Assembly: GCF_021151785.1 (NCBI RefSeq)
Contig: NZ_JAGKWP010000044.1
Coordinates: 1-20,442, forward strand
Origin: Flavobacterium sp.
Lineage (GTDB): Bacteria; Bacteroidota; Bacteroidia; Flavobacteriales; Flavobacteriaceae
Direction of reading: 5' to 3'
Length of the DNA: 20,442 nucleotides
Of the stretch, positions 7,941 through 15,707 are shown piece by piece. The notes beneath the pieces are model-generated. The model worked only from the letters and a program-made list of their open reading frames with translations. It ran no database searches and was not told the origin of the DNA. The position numbers and the translations under genes are program-made. Numbering within the stretch: position 1 is the stretch's first letter; each line of letters opens with the position of its first letter.

Positions 7941-8999
7941 ATGGGTATTAAAATTACAGGTTCAGGATGCTACATTCCCACCGAAGTAGTAACTAATTTA
8001 GATTTTGCAAAACACATTTTCTTAAATGAAGACGGTTCGGATTTTCCTCAATCTAATGAAATTGTAGCTCAAAAATTTTTAGAGATTACCGGAATAGAAG
8101 AACGAAGATATGTTACTAACGATTTAAACACTTCAGACATAGCTACCATAGCTGCTCAGTGCGCTATTGAAGATGCCAATATAGATCCAGAATCATTAGA
8201 TTACATCATTTTTGCACACAACTTTGGAAATGTAAAACACGGTGCTATTCAAACAGATATATTACCTAGTTTGGCCAGTAGAGTAAAATATAATTTAAAA
8301 ATTAAGAATCCAAAATGTGTGGCTTATGATATTCTTTTTGGATGTCCAGGCTGGGTAGAAGGAGTTATTCAGGCACAAGCATTTATTAAAGCAGGAATGG
8401 CTAAAAAATGTTTAGTTATAGGAGCCGAAACGTTGTCAAGAGTAGTTGATAAACACGATAGAGATTCTATGATTTATTCCGATGGGGCTGGCGCCACAAT
8501 AATTGAACTTACAGATGAAGCTGGTGGTATATTAGCACATGAAACGGCTACATTTTCACATGACGAAGCCTATTATTTATATTTTGGAAATTCATTCAAC
8601 TCAACACACGACCCAGATATTCGCTATATTAAAATGTATGGAAGAAAAATATATGAATTTGCCCTTAGTAATGTCCCAAAAGCAATGGCTTCTTGCCTTG
8701 ACAAAAGTGGACTTGATATTACGAAAGTAAAAAAAGTATTAATCCATCAAGCAAATGAAAAAATGGATGAAGCCATTATTCATCGCTTTTTTAAAATATA
8801 CAAACAAAGCCCTCCTGAATATATAATGCCAATGAGTATTCATAAACTGGGTAACTCAAGTGTTGCTACAGTACCTACTTTGTATGATTTATTAATAAAA
8901 GGTAAAATTGAAAACCAACAATTAAACAAAGGAGATGTCATCATTTTCGCGTCAGTTGGAGCTGGAATGAACATCAATGCATTCGTTTATGAAATGTAA
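7941..8999 (+). CDS. 3-oxoacyl-ACP synthase III-type condensing enzyme (KASIII/FabH family)
   Basis: The protein has 352 residues, slightly longer than E. coli FabH (317). It carries the complete thiolase-fold triad: C135 in DILFGCPGW, H269 in LIHQAN and N305 in KLGNSSVATVP. GAETLSR (161-167), SDGAGA (180-185) and the C-terminal GAGMNINAF support the family. These enzymes condense an acyl-CoA or acyl-ACP with malonyl-ACP to begin fatty acid or related chains. The insertion near residues 25-40 (LNEDGSDFPQSNE) and the context (methyltransferase, glycosyltransferase, lipid transporter) suggest a specialised condensing enzyme rather than necessarily the housekeeping FabH, so I leave the symbol empty. 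The 130-base AT-rich gap upstream shows no clear promoter consensus. Confidence 0.88.
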   Translation: MGIKITGSGCYIPTEVVTNLDFAKHIFLNEDGSDFPQSNEIVAQKFLEITGIEERRYVTNDLNTSDIATIAAQCAIEDANIDPESLDYIIFAHNFGNVKHGAIQTDILPSLASRVKYNLKIKNPKCVAYDILFGCPGWVEGVIQAQAFIKAGMAKKCLVIGAETLSRVVDKHDRDSMIYSDGAGATIIELTDEAGGILAHETATFSHDEAYYLYFGNSFNSTHDPDIRYIKMYGRKIYEFALSNVPKAMASCLDKSGLDITKVKKVLIHQANEKMDEAIIHRFFKIYKQSPPEYIMPMSIHKLGNSSVATVPTLYDLLIKGKIENQQLNKGDVIIFASVGAGMNINAFVYEM

Positions 9000-9016
9000 T
9001 TTTTTAGCGTTTATAA

Positions 9017-9046
9017 TTTGTAGTTTAGAGTTAATAGTTACTTTTG
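9017..9046 (+). promoter_or_regulatory. flavobacterial promoter (-33 TTTG, -7 TACTTTTG)
   Basis: TTTG at 9017-9020, an 18-base spacer and TACTTTTG at 9039-9046 match the Bacteroidota sigma factor consensus well. Transcription should start near 9052, about 20 bases before the methyltransferase ATG, so the methyltransferase and glycosyltransferase form a transcription unit separate from the condensing enzyme. Confidence 0.6.
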
Positions 9047-9072
9047 CCAAATTAAATTAAATCGGAAGTTCC

Positions 9073-9597
9073 ATGTACGAGAAAACATATCCTAGTAAAC
9101 GTTTCAATATAACCCTAGAGTTTTTAAAAAAACATATAAAAACTAACGAAACTATTTTCGATTTAGGTGTACCTAATCCTTTTTCAAAAATCATGGTAGA
9201 TAATAACTACAAAGTTATAAATACTAAAGGCGAAGATGTTGATAATGACCAAACAGCATTACAAAACGAAAACTATGAAGTATTCACTGCATTTGAAATT
9301 TTTGAACATTTATTAAATCCCTATACCGTTTTAAAAAATGTAAAAGCAGATAAAGTTTTAATCTCCATTCCTTTACGTTTATGGTTTTCTCCTGCATATA
9401 GAAGTAAAACAGATATGTGGGACCGACATTATCATGAATTTGAAGATTGGCAATTGGATTGGTTATTAGAAAAAGCTGGTTTTAAAATTGTTGACCGAGT
9501 TAAGTTTACTCATCCAGTAAAAAAATTCGGTTTACGTCCGCTTTTAAGGTGGTTTACTCCTAGATATTATTTGGTTTACGCTGAGCGAACTAAGTAA
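9073..9597 (+). CDS. SAM-dependent methyltransferase-like protein (class I, type 11-like)
   Basis: The protein has 174 residues, short for the family. IFDLGVPNPFSKIM (28-41) stands where motif I (DxGxGxG) should be, but the second and third glycines are missing. The acidic post-I segment is at GEDVD (53-57). FTAFEIFEHLLNPYTVL (71-87) is the expected EVxEH segment, VLISIP (95-100) the following strand, and DRHYHEFEDWQLDWLLEKAGF (117-137) the conserved late helix region of small-molecule methyltransferases. The fold call is good; SAM binding and substrate are less certain. It is followed after 28 bases by a glycosyltransferase in the same direction, so the two probably act on the same envelope glycolipid or glycan, which is inference. 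Confidence 0.72.
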   Translation: MYEKTYPSKRFNITLEFLKKHIKTNETIFDLGVPNPFSKIMVDNNYKVINTKGEDVDNDQTALQNENYEVFTAFEIFEHLLNPYTVLKNVKADKVLISIPLRLWFSPAYRSKTDMWDRHYHEFEDWQLDWLLEKAGFKIVDRVKFTHPVKKFGLRPLLRWFTPRYYLVYAERTK

Positions 9598-9625
9598 TAA
9601 GCAGCAGCTATCAGCTTTTGAGAAT

Positions 9626-10477
9626 ATGAAATATTACGTTATCATTCCAGCTTACAATGAAGAAGCTTTTATCGCTTTAACTTTACAATCGTTAGTAGAA
9701 CAAACTATTTTACCTAATAAATTAGTTGTTGTTAATGATAATTCAACTGACAAAACAGCTGAAATTGTTTTAGAATATGCTTCAAAATATTCATTTATTG
9801 AATTAGTCAACAAAAAATCAGACACCATACATTTACCAGGAAGTAAAGTTATTCAAGCATTTTATGAAGGCAAAAAACACTTAGATGACAAGTATGATAT
9901 CATTGTTAAAATTGATGCCGATTTGATTTTTCCAAATCATTATTTTGAAACCATCATCAACCATTTTCAATCTGATGAAAATATTGGAATGGCTGGTGGA
10001 TTTTGTTATGTTGAAAAAAACAATGAGTGGGTATTAGAGAGCCTTACAGATAAAGACCACATACGTGGTGCTTTGAAATCCTACAGAAGAGCCGCTTTTG
10101 AGCAAATTGGAGGACTACAAGCACAGATGGGCTGGGATACAGTAGATGAATTATTATGTAAATTTTATAATTGGAAAATAGTTACAGATGAACATTTACA
10201 TGTTAAACATTTAAAACCAACAGGTGCTAGTTACAATCAATCTGCTAGATTTAAACAAGGAGAAGCATTTTACACTTTAGGTTATGGTTTTTTTATAACA
10301 GTGATAGCTTCTTTAAAATTAGCCCTAAGAAAAGGAAAACCTTTATTGTTTATTGATTATATTAAGGGATATTGGAAGGCAAAACGTGAAAACAAAAAAA
10401 TGTTAGTAACCCCTGAACAGGCTCAATTTGTTAGAAAATATCGTTGGCAAAAAATGAAAGAGAAATTATTTCGTTAG
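9626..10477 (+). CDS. glycosyltransferase family 2 (GT-A fold)
   Basis: The protein has 283 residues. VIIPAYNEE (5-13) and VVVNDNSTD (34-42) are the nucleotide-sugar-binding N-terminal motifs. DAD at 97-99 is the metal-binding DxD, and GWDTVDE (169-175) supplies the likely catalytic-base region. The segment around 205-245 holds one hydrophobic stretch (TLGYGFFITVIASLKLAL) that could associate with the membrane. The C-terminus is very basic (KYRWQKMKEKLFR), typical of peripheral membrane GT2 enzymes. The sugar and acceptor are unknown. It is probably co-transcribed with the methyltransferase 28 bases upstream. The ATG is the first in frame and lies directly before the conserved first beta strand. 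Confidence 0.88.
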   Translation: MKYYVIIPAYNEEAFIALTLQSLVEQTILPNKLVVVNDNSTDKTAEIVLEYASKYSFIELVNKKSDTIHLPGSKVIQAFYEGKKHLDDKYDIIVKIDADLIFPNHYFETIINHFQSDENIGMAGGFCYVEKNNEWVLESLTDKDHIRGALKSYRRAAFEQIGGLQAQMGWDTVDELLCKFYNWKIVTDEHLHVKHLKPTGASYNQSARFKQGEAFYTLGYGFFITVIASLKLALRKGKPLLFIDYIKGYWKAKRENKKMLVTPEQAQFVRKYRWQKMKEKLFR

Positions 10478-10539
10478 TCAATAAAAAAATATTCGATTAT
10501 TTTCAAATTTTCTTCTAAGCAATTGACATTTTAATTCAC

Positions 10540-10547
10540 TATTTTTG
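10540..10547 (+). promoter_or_regulatory. -7 promoter element of the mlaEF-like pair
   Basis: TATTTTTG matches TAnnTTTG exactly. The start point would be near 10553, about 11 bases before the permease ATG. A TTGAC lies at 10523-10527, but the spacing of 14 bases is short for this sigma factor, so the -33 is uncertain. Confidence 0.4.
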
Positions 10548-10563
10548 AAGATATTTTTAAATT

Positions 10564-11310
10564 ATGATGCTAGTTCGCTATTTATCGCAAATTGGACGCT
10601 ATTTCATTATGCTCAAAGATCTACTAAACCGTCCGGTAAAGTTGAGCATAATGAGACAGTTAATATTCAAAGAAATTGACGATTTAGTGATTGATTCACT
10701 TGGTATTGTTTGTTTTATTTCATTTTTCGTAGGAGGTGTTGTCGCTATTCAAACTGCACTAAATCTAACCAACCCTTTGATTCCTAAATACTTAATTGGA
10801 TTTGCCACAAGACAATCCGTTATCTTAGAATTTGCACCAACATTTATTTCTATAATTATGGCAGGTAAAATGGGTTCGTTTATTACTTCAAGTATAGGAA
10901 CCATGCGTGTAACAGAACAAATTGACGCCTTAGAAGTAATGGGTGTAAACTCATTAAACTACTTGGTTTTTCCTAAAATGATTGCGCTATTATTATATCC
11001 TTTTGTAATTGGTATTGCCATGTTTTTAGGGGTATTTGGAGGTTATTTAGCCGGAGTATATGGAGGATTTGCTACTAGCCAACAATTTATAACTGGTTTA
11101 CAAGAGGACTTTATTCCCTTTCACATTACTTATGCTTTCATCAAAACCTTAGTATTTGCTTTTTTATTGGCAACAATCCCTGCTTTTCACGGTTATTACA
11201 TGAAAGGTGGTGCGCTTGAAGTAGGAAAAGCAAGTACCGTGTCTTTTGTTTGGACCTCTGTAGTAATTATTTTAATGAATTATATTTTAACCCAAATCAT
11301 GTTAAGCTAA
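10564..11310 (+). CDS. mlaE: MlaE-type ABC transporter permease (DUF140)
   Basis: The 248-residue integral inner-membrane protein has about five or six hydrophobic segments. Conserved MlaE landmarks are present: GGVVAIQTALNL (57-68), the amphipathic EQIDALEVMGVNSLNYLVFPK, which contacts the ATPase, and GKASTVSFVWTS near the C-terminus. In the Mla systems the MlaE dimer with MlaF ATPase moves phospholipids between the inner membrane and an MCE-domain partner (MlaD). The ATPase gene follows with a one-base overlap (TAATG), so the pair is translationally coupled. No MCE protein, MlaB or MlaC lies in the window. Either of the first two Met codons could be the start. Confidence 0.9.
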   Translation: MMLVRYLSQIGRYFIMLKDLLNRPVKLSIMRQLIFKEIDDLVIDSLGIVCFISFFVGGVVAIQTALNLTNPLIPKYLIGFATRQSVILEFAPTFISIIMAGKMGSFITSSIGTMRVTEQIDALEVMGVNSLNYLVFPKMIALLLYPFVIGIAMFLGVFGGYLAGVYGGFATSQQFITGLQEDFIPFHITYAFIKTLVFAFLLATIPAFHGYYMKGGALEVGKASTVSFVWTSVVIILMNYILTQIMLS

Positions 11311-12077
11311 TGATTGAAGTCAATAATATAGAAAAAAGCTTTGGTGAACAAAAAGTACTAAAAGGTATCACTACAAAATTTGAAGCTGGACAAACAAGTT
11401 TAGTCATAGGGCAAAGTGGATCAGGAAAAACCGTTTTTTTAAAATCCTTATTAGGAATTCACAATGTTGATAGTGGTGATATTTCATTTGATGGTAGAAT
11501 TTATGGTCAAATGAATAAAGATGAAAAGCGCGATTTACGAACAGAAATAGGGATGGTTTTTCAAGGGAGTGCTTTATTTGATAGCATGACTGTTGAAGAG
11601 AACATTGGATTTCCACTTAAAATGTTTACTAATAAAACACCAAAAGAAATAAAAGAGCGCGTTGATTTTGTAATTGAACGCGTTAATTTAATCAATGCAC
11701 ATCATAAAAAGCCTTCTGAGATTTCGGGAGGAATGCAAAAACGTGTTGCCATTGCTAGAGCCATTGTTAATAATCCAAAATACTTATTTTGTGATGAACC
11801 AAATTCAGGCTTAGATCCAAAAACCGCTATTGTTATTGACAATTTAATTCAAGAAATTACTAAAGAATATAATATTACCACCGTTATTAACACTCATGAC
11901 ATGAATTCGGTAATGGAAATCGGAGAAAAAATCGTGTTCTTAAAAAATGGTTTATTAGCATGGGAAGGCTCCAACAAGCAAATATTTAAAACCGATAATG
12001 CCGCAGTTACTGATTTTGTATATTCTAGTGAATTATTCAAGCGCGTTCGAAAAATGTATTTAGAAGACGACAAATAA
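11310..12077 (+). CDS. mlaF: MlaF-type ABC transporter ATP-binding protein
   Basis: The protein has 255 residues. Walker A is GQSGSGKT (34-41), the Q-loop is Q85 (VFQGSALFDSMTVEENIGF), the signature is ISGGMQKR (138-145) with Met in place of the usual Gln, as in MlaF proteins, Walker B is YLFCDEP with E163, and the switch His is H196. FDSMTV and NSGLDP are typical of the Mla/Mkl lipid-transport subfamily. I start at 11310, overlapping the permease stop by one base, rather than at the in-frame ATG at 11250, because the extra 20 residues would lie within permease coding sequence and do not match an ABC N-terminus, whereas MIEVNNIEKSFG does. It energises the neighbouring permease. Confidence 0.92.
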   Translation: MIEVNNIEKSFGEQKVLKGITTKFEAGQTSLVIGQSGSGKTVFLKSLLGIHNVDSGDISFDGRIYGQMNKDEKRDLRTEIGMVFQGSALFDSMTVEENIGFPLKMFTNKTPKEIKERVDFVIERVNLINAHHKKPSEISGGMQKRVAIARAIVNNPKYLFCDEPNSGLDPKTAIVIDNLIQEITKEYNITTVINTHDMNSVMEIGEKIVFLKNGLLAWEGSNKQIFKTDNAAVTDFVYSSELFKRVRKMYLEDDK

Positions 12078-12124
12078 TTCATGGGCTTTAAATAAAAGAA
12101 CAACAAAATATAGTGTAAAACAAA

Positions 12125-12158
12125 TTATCTTTTAATCTATTATTCAATTAAAAGATAA
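12125..12158 (-). terminator. hairpin terminator between convergent genes
   Basis: TTATCTTTTAA (12125-12135) and TTAAAAGATAA (12148-12158) are perfect 11-base arms with a 12-base loop, directly after the stop codon of the T9SS protein gene. On the minus strand it is followed by a T-rich tail (TTTGTTTTAC). The stem is AT-rich but long, so it probably ends the minus-strand unit and may also serve mlaF from the other side. Confidence 0.6.
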
Positions 12159-12159
12159 C

Positions 12160-15100
12160 CTATCGCTGTAAATAGACCCAACCTGTTTTAGACTCACCTG
12201 ATTTTAAAACCACTACATAATAATAGGTCCCCGCAGGAAGTAAATTCCCTTTAAAATCTTGACCATACCATTCTTTTTTATAGTCAGACTGAGAAAAAAT
12301 TTCTCTACCATATCTGTTGAAAATTTTTAAATTCTCAACTTCAAAAGCACTTAAATCAAAATAGTCATTTGAATTATCTCCATTAGGAGAAATACCTTTA
12401 GGTATACTACAAGCTAAACTAGTAACCATAATTTGATCATTAGTACTACACGCCACATCTTGAACTACAACTGAATATAACCCAACAGACTCATTGTTAA
12501 TTTGAATAGGATTCATATTACTTATAAATCCATTTGGTCCAGTCCAAATATAATTTACATGTGATGGATTAAAAGAATCATTCAATGGAATAACTTGTAA
12601 TGTTTTATAATTATTTACGCATAAAGAATTAATATAAAATTCAGGTACAGGTGAAACAACAACTGAAACTTCAAAAGGATCAGAAATACAAGATCCATTT
12701 GATATTACTAATGTATAAGTACCACTCTGATCCACTTGCATAGACAAAATCTCTAAATCGGGTAAAGTTGACAAAAAACTATTAGGCCCAGTCCATTGAT
12801 AGCTGTAAGATGAATTATTTTGATTAGCTGTGATGGATAAATTTTGTCCATTACACAACTGAACCGTTGGATCTAAATTCGTTATTATTGGTTTTTGTCC
12901 TAAATTAATAGTTATAATTGCTTCATCATAGTTAGAACAAAAACCATTTACACGATAGGAAAACTGGTAGGAACCATAAGCTACATTTGTTGCATTCCAA
13001 TTAGCTCCTACTAAAGTACCTCCTGAATTTGTTAATTCAGTCCACACTCCACTTGTGTCAAAAGTTCCACTCAAATAACTTTGTAAATTAAGTAAACTTT
13101 GATTTGTACATAAATTAATAGTATTATCATTTCCTGCATGTGGATTATTTAATGCGTCAGAAAGTGTAAAAGACAATACTCTATTTAAACATGAACTTGG
13201 ATTTAATGTATTCGTTATTCTCACATAATAAACGCCGTAATCAGCAGGAGTAGTAAAAGGAGTAAAATTCAAACTACTTGATGAACTCAAAATGGTCGTT
13301 GTTGCATTATCTTTCCACCACTCATAAGTAAAAAAGGGAAAATTTGGCACTGAAAATGTTCCATTTTGTCCACTACAAAAGCTAGTCGCAGTAATCTGCA
13401 TTGGAGCTAAATTTGTAATTTCAATTATAGCATTAACAATATTCCCACAAGAATCTTCTACTTGAAAATTGTAAATTCCTGGAGATAAATTTGAAAATGA
13501 ATTGCTAGTTCCATTATTTATCAAAAACGGCCCACCATTTTTGGTTGTTATTCTATATATCAATGGTGGAATTCCGATAGCATTAACAATAGCCTCTGAA
13601 TTTCCATTACTACATCCAAATGTTGGTATTGAAATAATCCTTGGACCAGCTAAAATTTCAAAACTATAAATTTCCTTTACACAATCAAAAAATGTCCCAT
13701 CAGAATTATATATCTTAAAATTCTTTAAAATTCTAAATTGACCCGAAAAGGCTAAATTCAAATTATTTATTATAGGTTGAAGAGATAAAGCGCTTAAAGC
13801 ATTAGGAGTTGTTCCATTCACATAAAAAATACCCGTTTGTGGATGCGTCCAATTGCCAGAAGCTAAATCATACTTTTGTAGCCAATAAGACGCTGGAGAG
13901 GCATCATTACTCAACATATCAAATGCAATATTGAAAGAACCACAATTTCTTTGAATAACCACATTAGGTGCATTTTGGGAATATCCCGTAACGGAAATAA
14001 CATCAGTTCTTTGTGCTCCACAAATATTTACAGATTGAACTACATAATTACCTTGAGGAACATTTGACAAAAAAAATGAGTTACCTGAAATTACAGATAA
14101 ATTTTGAGGCAAAGTACCTATATAGTTAGCAGGAGCACTAATTAATACTGCTGTATTAACATCTATATCTGAAACAACTTTTACTGAACCAAATCCTTCA
14201 TCACAACCTGTTCTTTGAGTTAATGTAAGAGGATTAGGTGTATAGGGTGGAATAATAACATCTAAAGTATAAACAACGCCACAAATGTCTATTATTTTAA
14301 AAACATAATTTCCCTGCATTAAACCTGCCATCTCTAAATTATGTGTAATAGGATTTATATAAAAAGTAACATCATAAGGCAAAGAAATTGGAAAACCTGC
14401 TGGAGCAGAAGTTATCGATATCGACTGCATTAAAACACCGCTCAAAGTAATCATTAATCTGGCACAACCATCCTTAGATGCACTATAAGTAGGAATTGCA
14501 TCATTATCCGTTACACTAAAAGTTTTAGTAACGGTTCTACCACATGAATCGGTTACTGAAATCGTATAAATCCCTAATGGAATCGAATTTCCAATAGCAC
14601 CATATATAGCACCACTTGATGAAAAAGGTCCAGGGTGAGAAGAATTATAATTTAAAGGGTTAAAACCAGTAGGATATGAAATAAAATTAATTGTATAAGG
14701 TGCTATAAAAAAAGAAGGTGAAATTTCTATTTGTTTGTTAGAACAATCCAATTTATTTACAATAACAGTTGCGTCAAATTTCCTATTAACGGGATTATTA
14801 TTTAAAGTATACACATTTCCGCAGGCATCTGTCGCTACGAGATTATAGTAATACTGCTGAGCATTGTAAAATGGAATTACTTGCTCTATAACATTTCCGC
14901 TATTAACCGTTTGATTAATGACTGTTGGTGTGCCACCTCCTGGAGGAAAAACAGTATATTGAAAATGTAATGGATAAGCAATGACATTGCCTAATGAAGA
15001 TGAAAAATAATTGGATACTTTAATAGCATTACAACTCACTAATGGCTGAACTACTGTTCCAAAATTAAGATTTAATCCAGGAGTAGATGGTAATAAAGTA

Positions 15101-15645
15101 TAGGTTTGAACCATAGTATTACCACAGACATCTGTTACCATTATTTGATATTGACCTGAAGGTAAATTATTAAATTCGTTTGAATTTTGGGCATTTGTCG
15201 TTACTGGTCCAGAGACAATTTGATACGTAGCTGGATTACCGGTATTTACATTAATAGTTAACACCCCTTGATTTCCACAAATAGGTCTAATTCCAGAAAT
15301 AGTATAGGATAAATTTTGAATAGCATTTGTAATAGTGACATTTTGCTGTTGCGAACCAGAATTAGCCCCCAAAGTTTGAGTAGCTGTTACCTGATAACTC
15401 CCCGAATTTAATCCTGTTAACGTAGTATTATTTGTTACAGCTATAGGTGTTGTTGTATTAGGTAGTAAAAACACCGCATAGGTAAAAGTAGCACCTGAAA
15501 CCGTATTATTAACTGTGAAATTTAAGCCTCCATTTCCTTGACAAGTTTCATTTGTTGCTGTTACTTGAAACGTAAAATTAGATAACTGCGCATAAAAAAA
15601 TTGGCAAAAAAAGAAAAAAAAGAAAAGGGCACCCCTAAATAACAT
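12160..15645 (-). CDS. large secreted cell-surface protein with T9SS type B (gliding-motility) C-terminal domain
   Basis: The protein has 1161 residues. The signal peptide is a very Phe-rich hydrophobic core (MLFRGALFFFFFFCQFFYAQ). Residues about 25-745 contain Ig-like repeats of about 90 residues, most ending in GxYxxxxx[DN]xCG: D172-VCG, D273-ACG, D366-SCG, D453-ICG, N540-ICG and D731-SCG. Several repeats have a second Cys early in the unit, suggesting a disulphide. Two or three further Ig/PKD-like domains follow (for example SYSYQWTGPNSF and VNYIWTGPNGFI). Residues 1079-1161 form the CHU_C/type B sorting domain: CSIPKGISPNGDNSNDYFDL, then LKIFNRYGREIF, then PAGTYYYVV, ending GWVYLQR. It should be exported by Sec and T9SS to the surface or medium. 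The role is unknown; adhesion is the usual proposal. It begins 62 bases after aroA and shows no clear promoter of its own. Confidence 0.9.
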   Translation of the reverse strand: MLFRGALFFFFFFCQFFYAQLSNFTFQVTATNETCQGNGGLNFTVNNTVSGATFTYAVFLLPNTTTPIAVTNNTTLTGLNSGSYQVTATQTLGANSGSQQQNVTITNAIQNLSYTISGIRPICGNQGVLTINVNTGNPATYQIVSGPVTTNAQNSNEFNNLPSGQYQIMVTDVCGNTMVQTYTLLPSTPGLNLNFGTVVQPLVSCNAIKVSNYFSSSLGNVIAYPLHFQYTVFPPGGGTPTVINQTVNSGNVIEQVIPFYNAQQYYYNLVATDACGNVYTLNNNPVNRKFDATVIVNKLDCSNKQIEISPSFFIAPYTINFISYPTGFNPLNYNSSHPGPFSSSGAIYGAIGNSIPLGIYTISVTDSCGRTVTKTFSVTDNDAIPTYSASKDGCARLMITLSGVLMQSISITSAPAGFPISLPYDVTFYINPITHNLEMAGLMQGNYVFKIIDICGVVYTLDVIIPPYTPNPLTLTQRTGCDEGFGSVKVVSDIDVNTAVLISAPANYIGTLPQNLSVISGNSFFLSNVPQGNYVVQSVNICGAQRTDVISVTGYSQNAPNVVIQRNCGSFNIAFDMLSNDASPASYWLQKYDLASGNWTHPQTGIFYVNGTTPNALSALSLQPIINNLNLAFSGQFRILKNFKIYNSDGTFFDCVKEIYSFEILAGPRIISIPTFGCSNGNSEAIVNAIGIPPLIYRITTKNGGPFLINNGTSNSFSNLSPGIYNFQVEDSCGNIVNAIIEITNLAPMQITATSFCSGQNGTFSVPNFPFFTYEWWKDNATTTILSSSSSLNFTPFTTPADYGVYYVRITNTLNPSSCLNRVLSFTLSDALNNPHAGNDNTINLCTNQSLLNLQSYLSGTFDTSGVWTELTNSGGTLVGANWNATNVAYGSYQFSYRVNGFCSNYDEAIITINLGQKPIITNLDPTVQLCNGQNLSITANQNNSSYSYQWTGPNSFLSTLPDLEILSMQVDQSGTYTLVISNGSCISDPFEVSVVVSPVPEFYINSLCVNNYKTLQVIPLNDSFNPSHVNYIWTGPNGFISNMNPIQINNESVGLYSVVVQDVACSTNDQIMVTSLACSIPKGISPNGDNSNDYFDLSAFEVENLKIFNRYGREIFSQSDYKKEWYGQDFKGNLLPAGTYYYVVVLKSGESKTGWVYLQR
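15594..15621. repeat. three homopolymer A/T tracts in a signal-peptide coding region
   Basis: Runs of seven A (15594-15600), seven A (15606-15612) and eight A (15614-15621) lie within codons about 9-18 of the T9SS cargo gene and read as T-runs on the coding strand. They encode the Phe-rich signal peptide. A slip of one base in any of them would shift frame before the mature protein. Confidence 0.7.
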
Positions 15646-15707
15646 ATTATTTTTTTTATAGTTTAGCCCGCAAAATAAGAAATATTTTTCTGCAATTAAC
15701 TAAAAAC

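Noticed and set aside
9598..9625. Short inverted repeat AGCT-ATC-AGCT between the methyltransferase and glycosyltransferase genes
   Set aside because: The stem is four base pairs with a three-base loop and no T-run; too weak to call a terminator or operator.
11250..11309. A longer N-terminus for the MlaF-like ATPase starting at 11250
   Set aside because: The extra 20 residues lie inside the permease coding region and do not resemble an ABC N-terminus. The TAATG overlap at 11308-11312 gives a standard coupled start.
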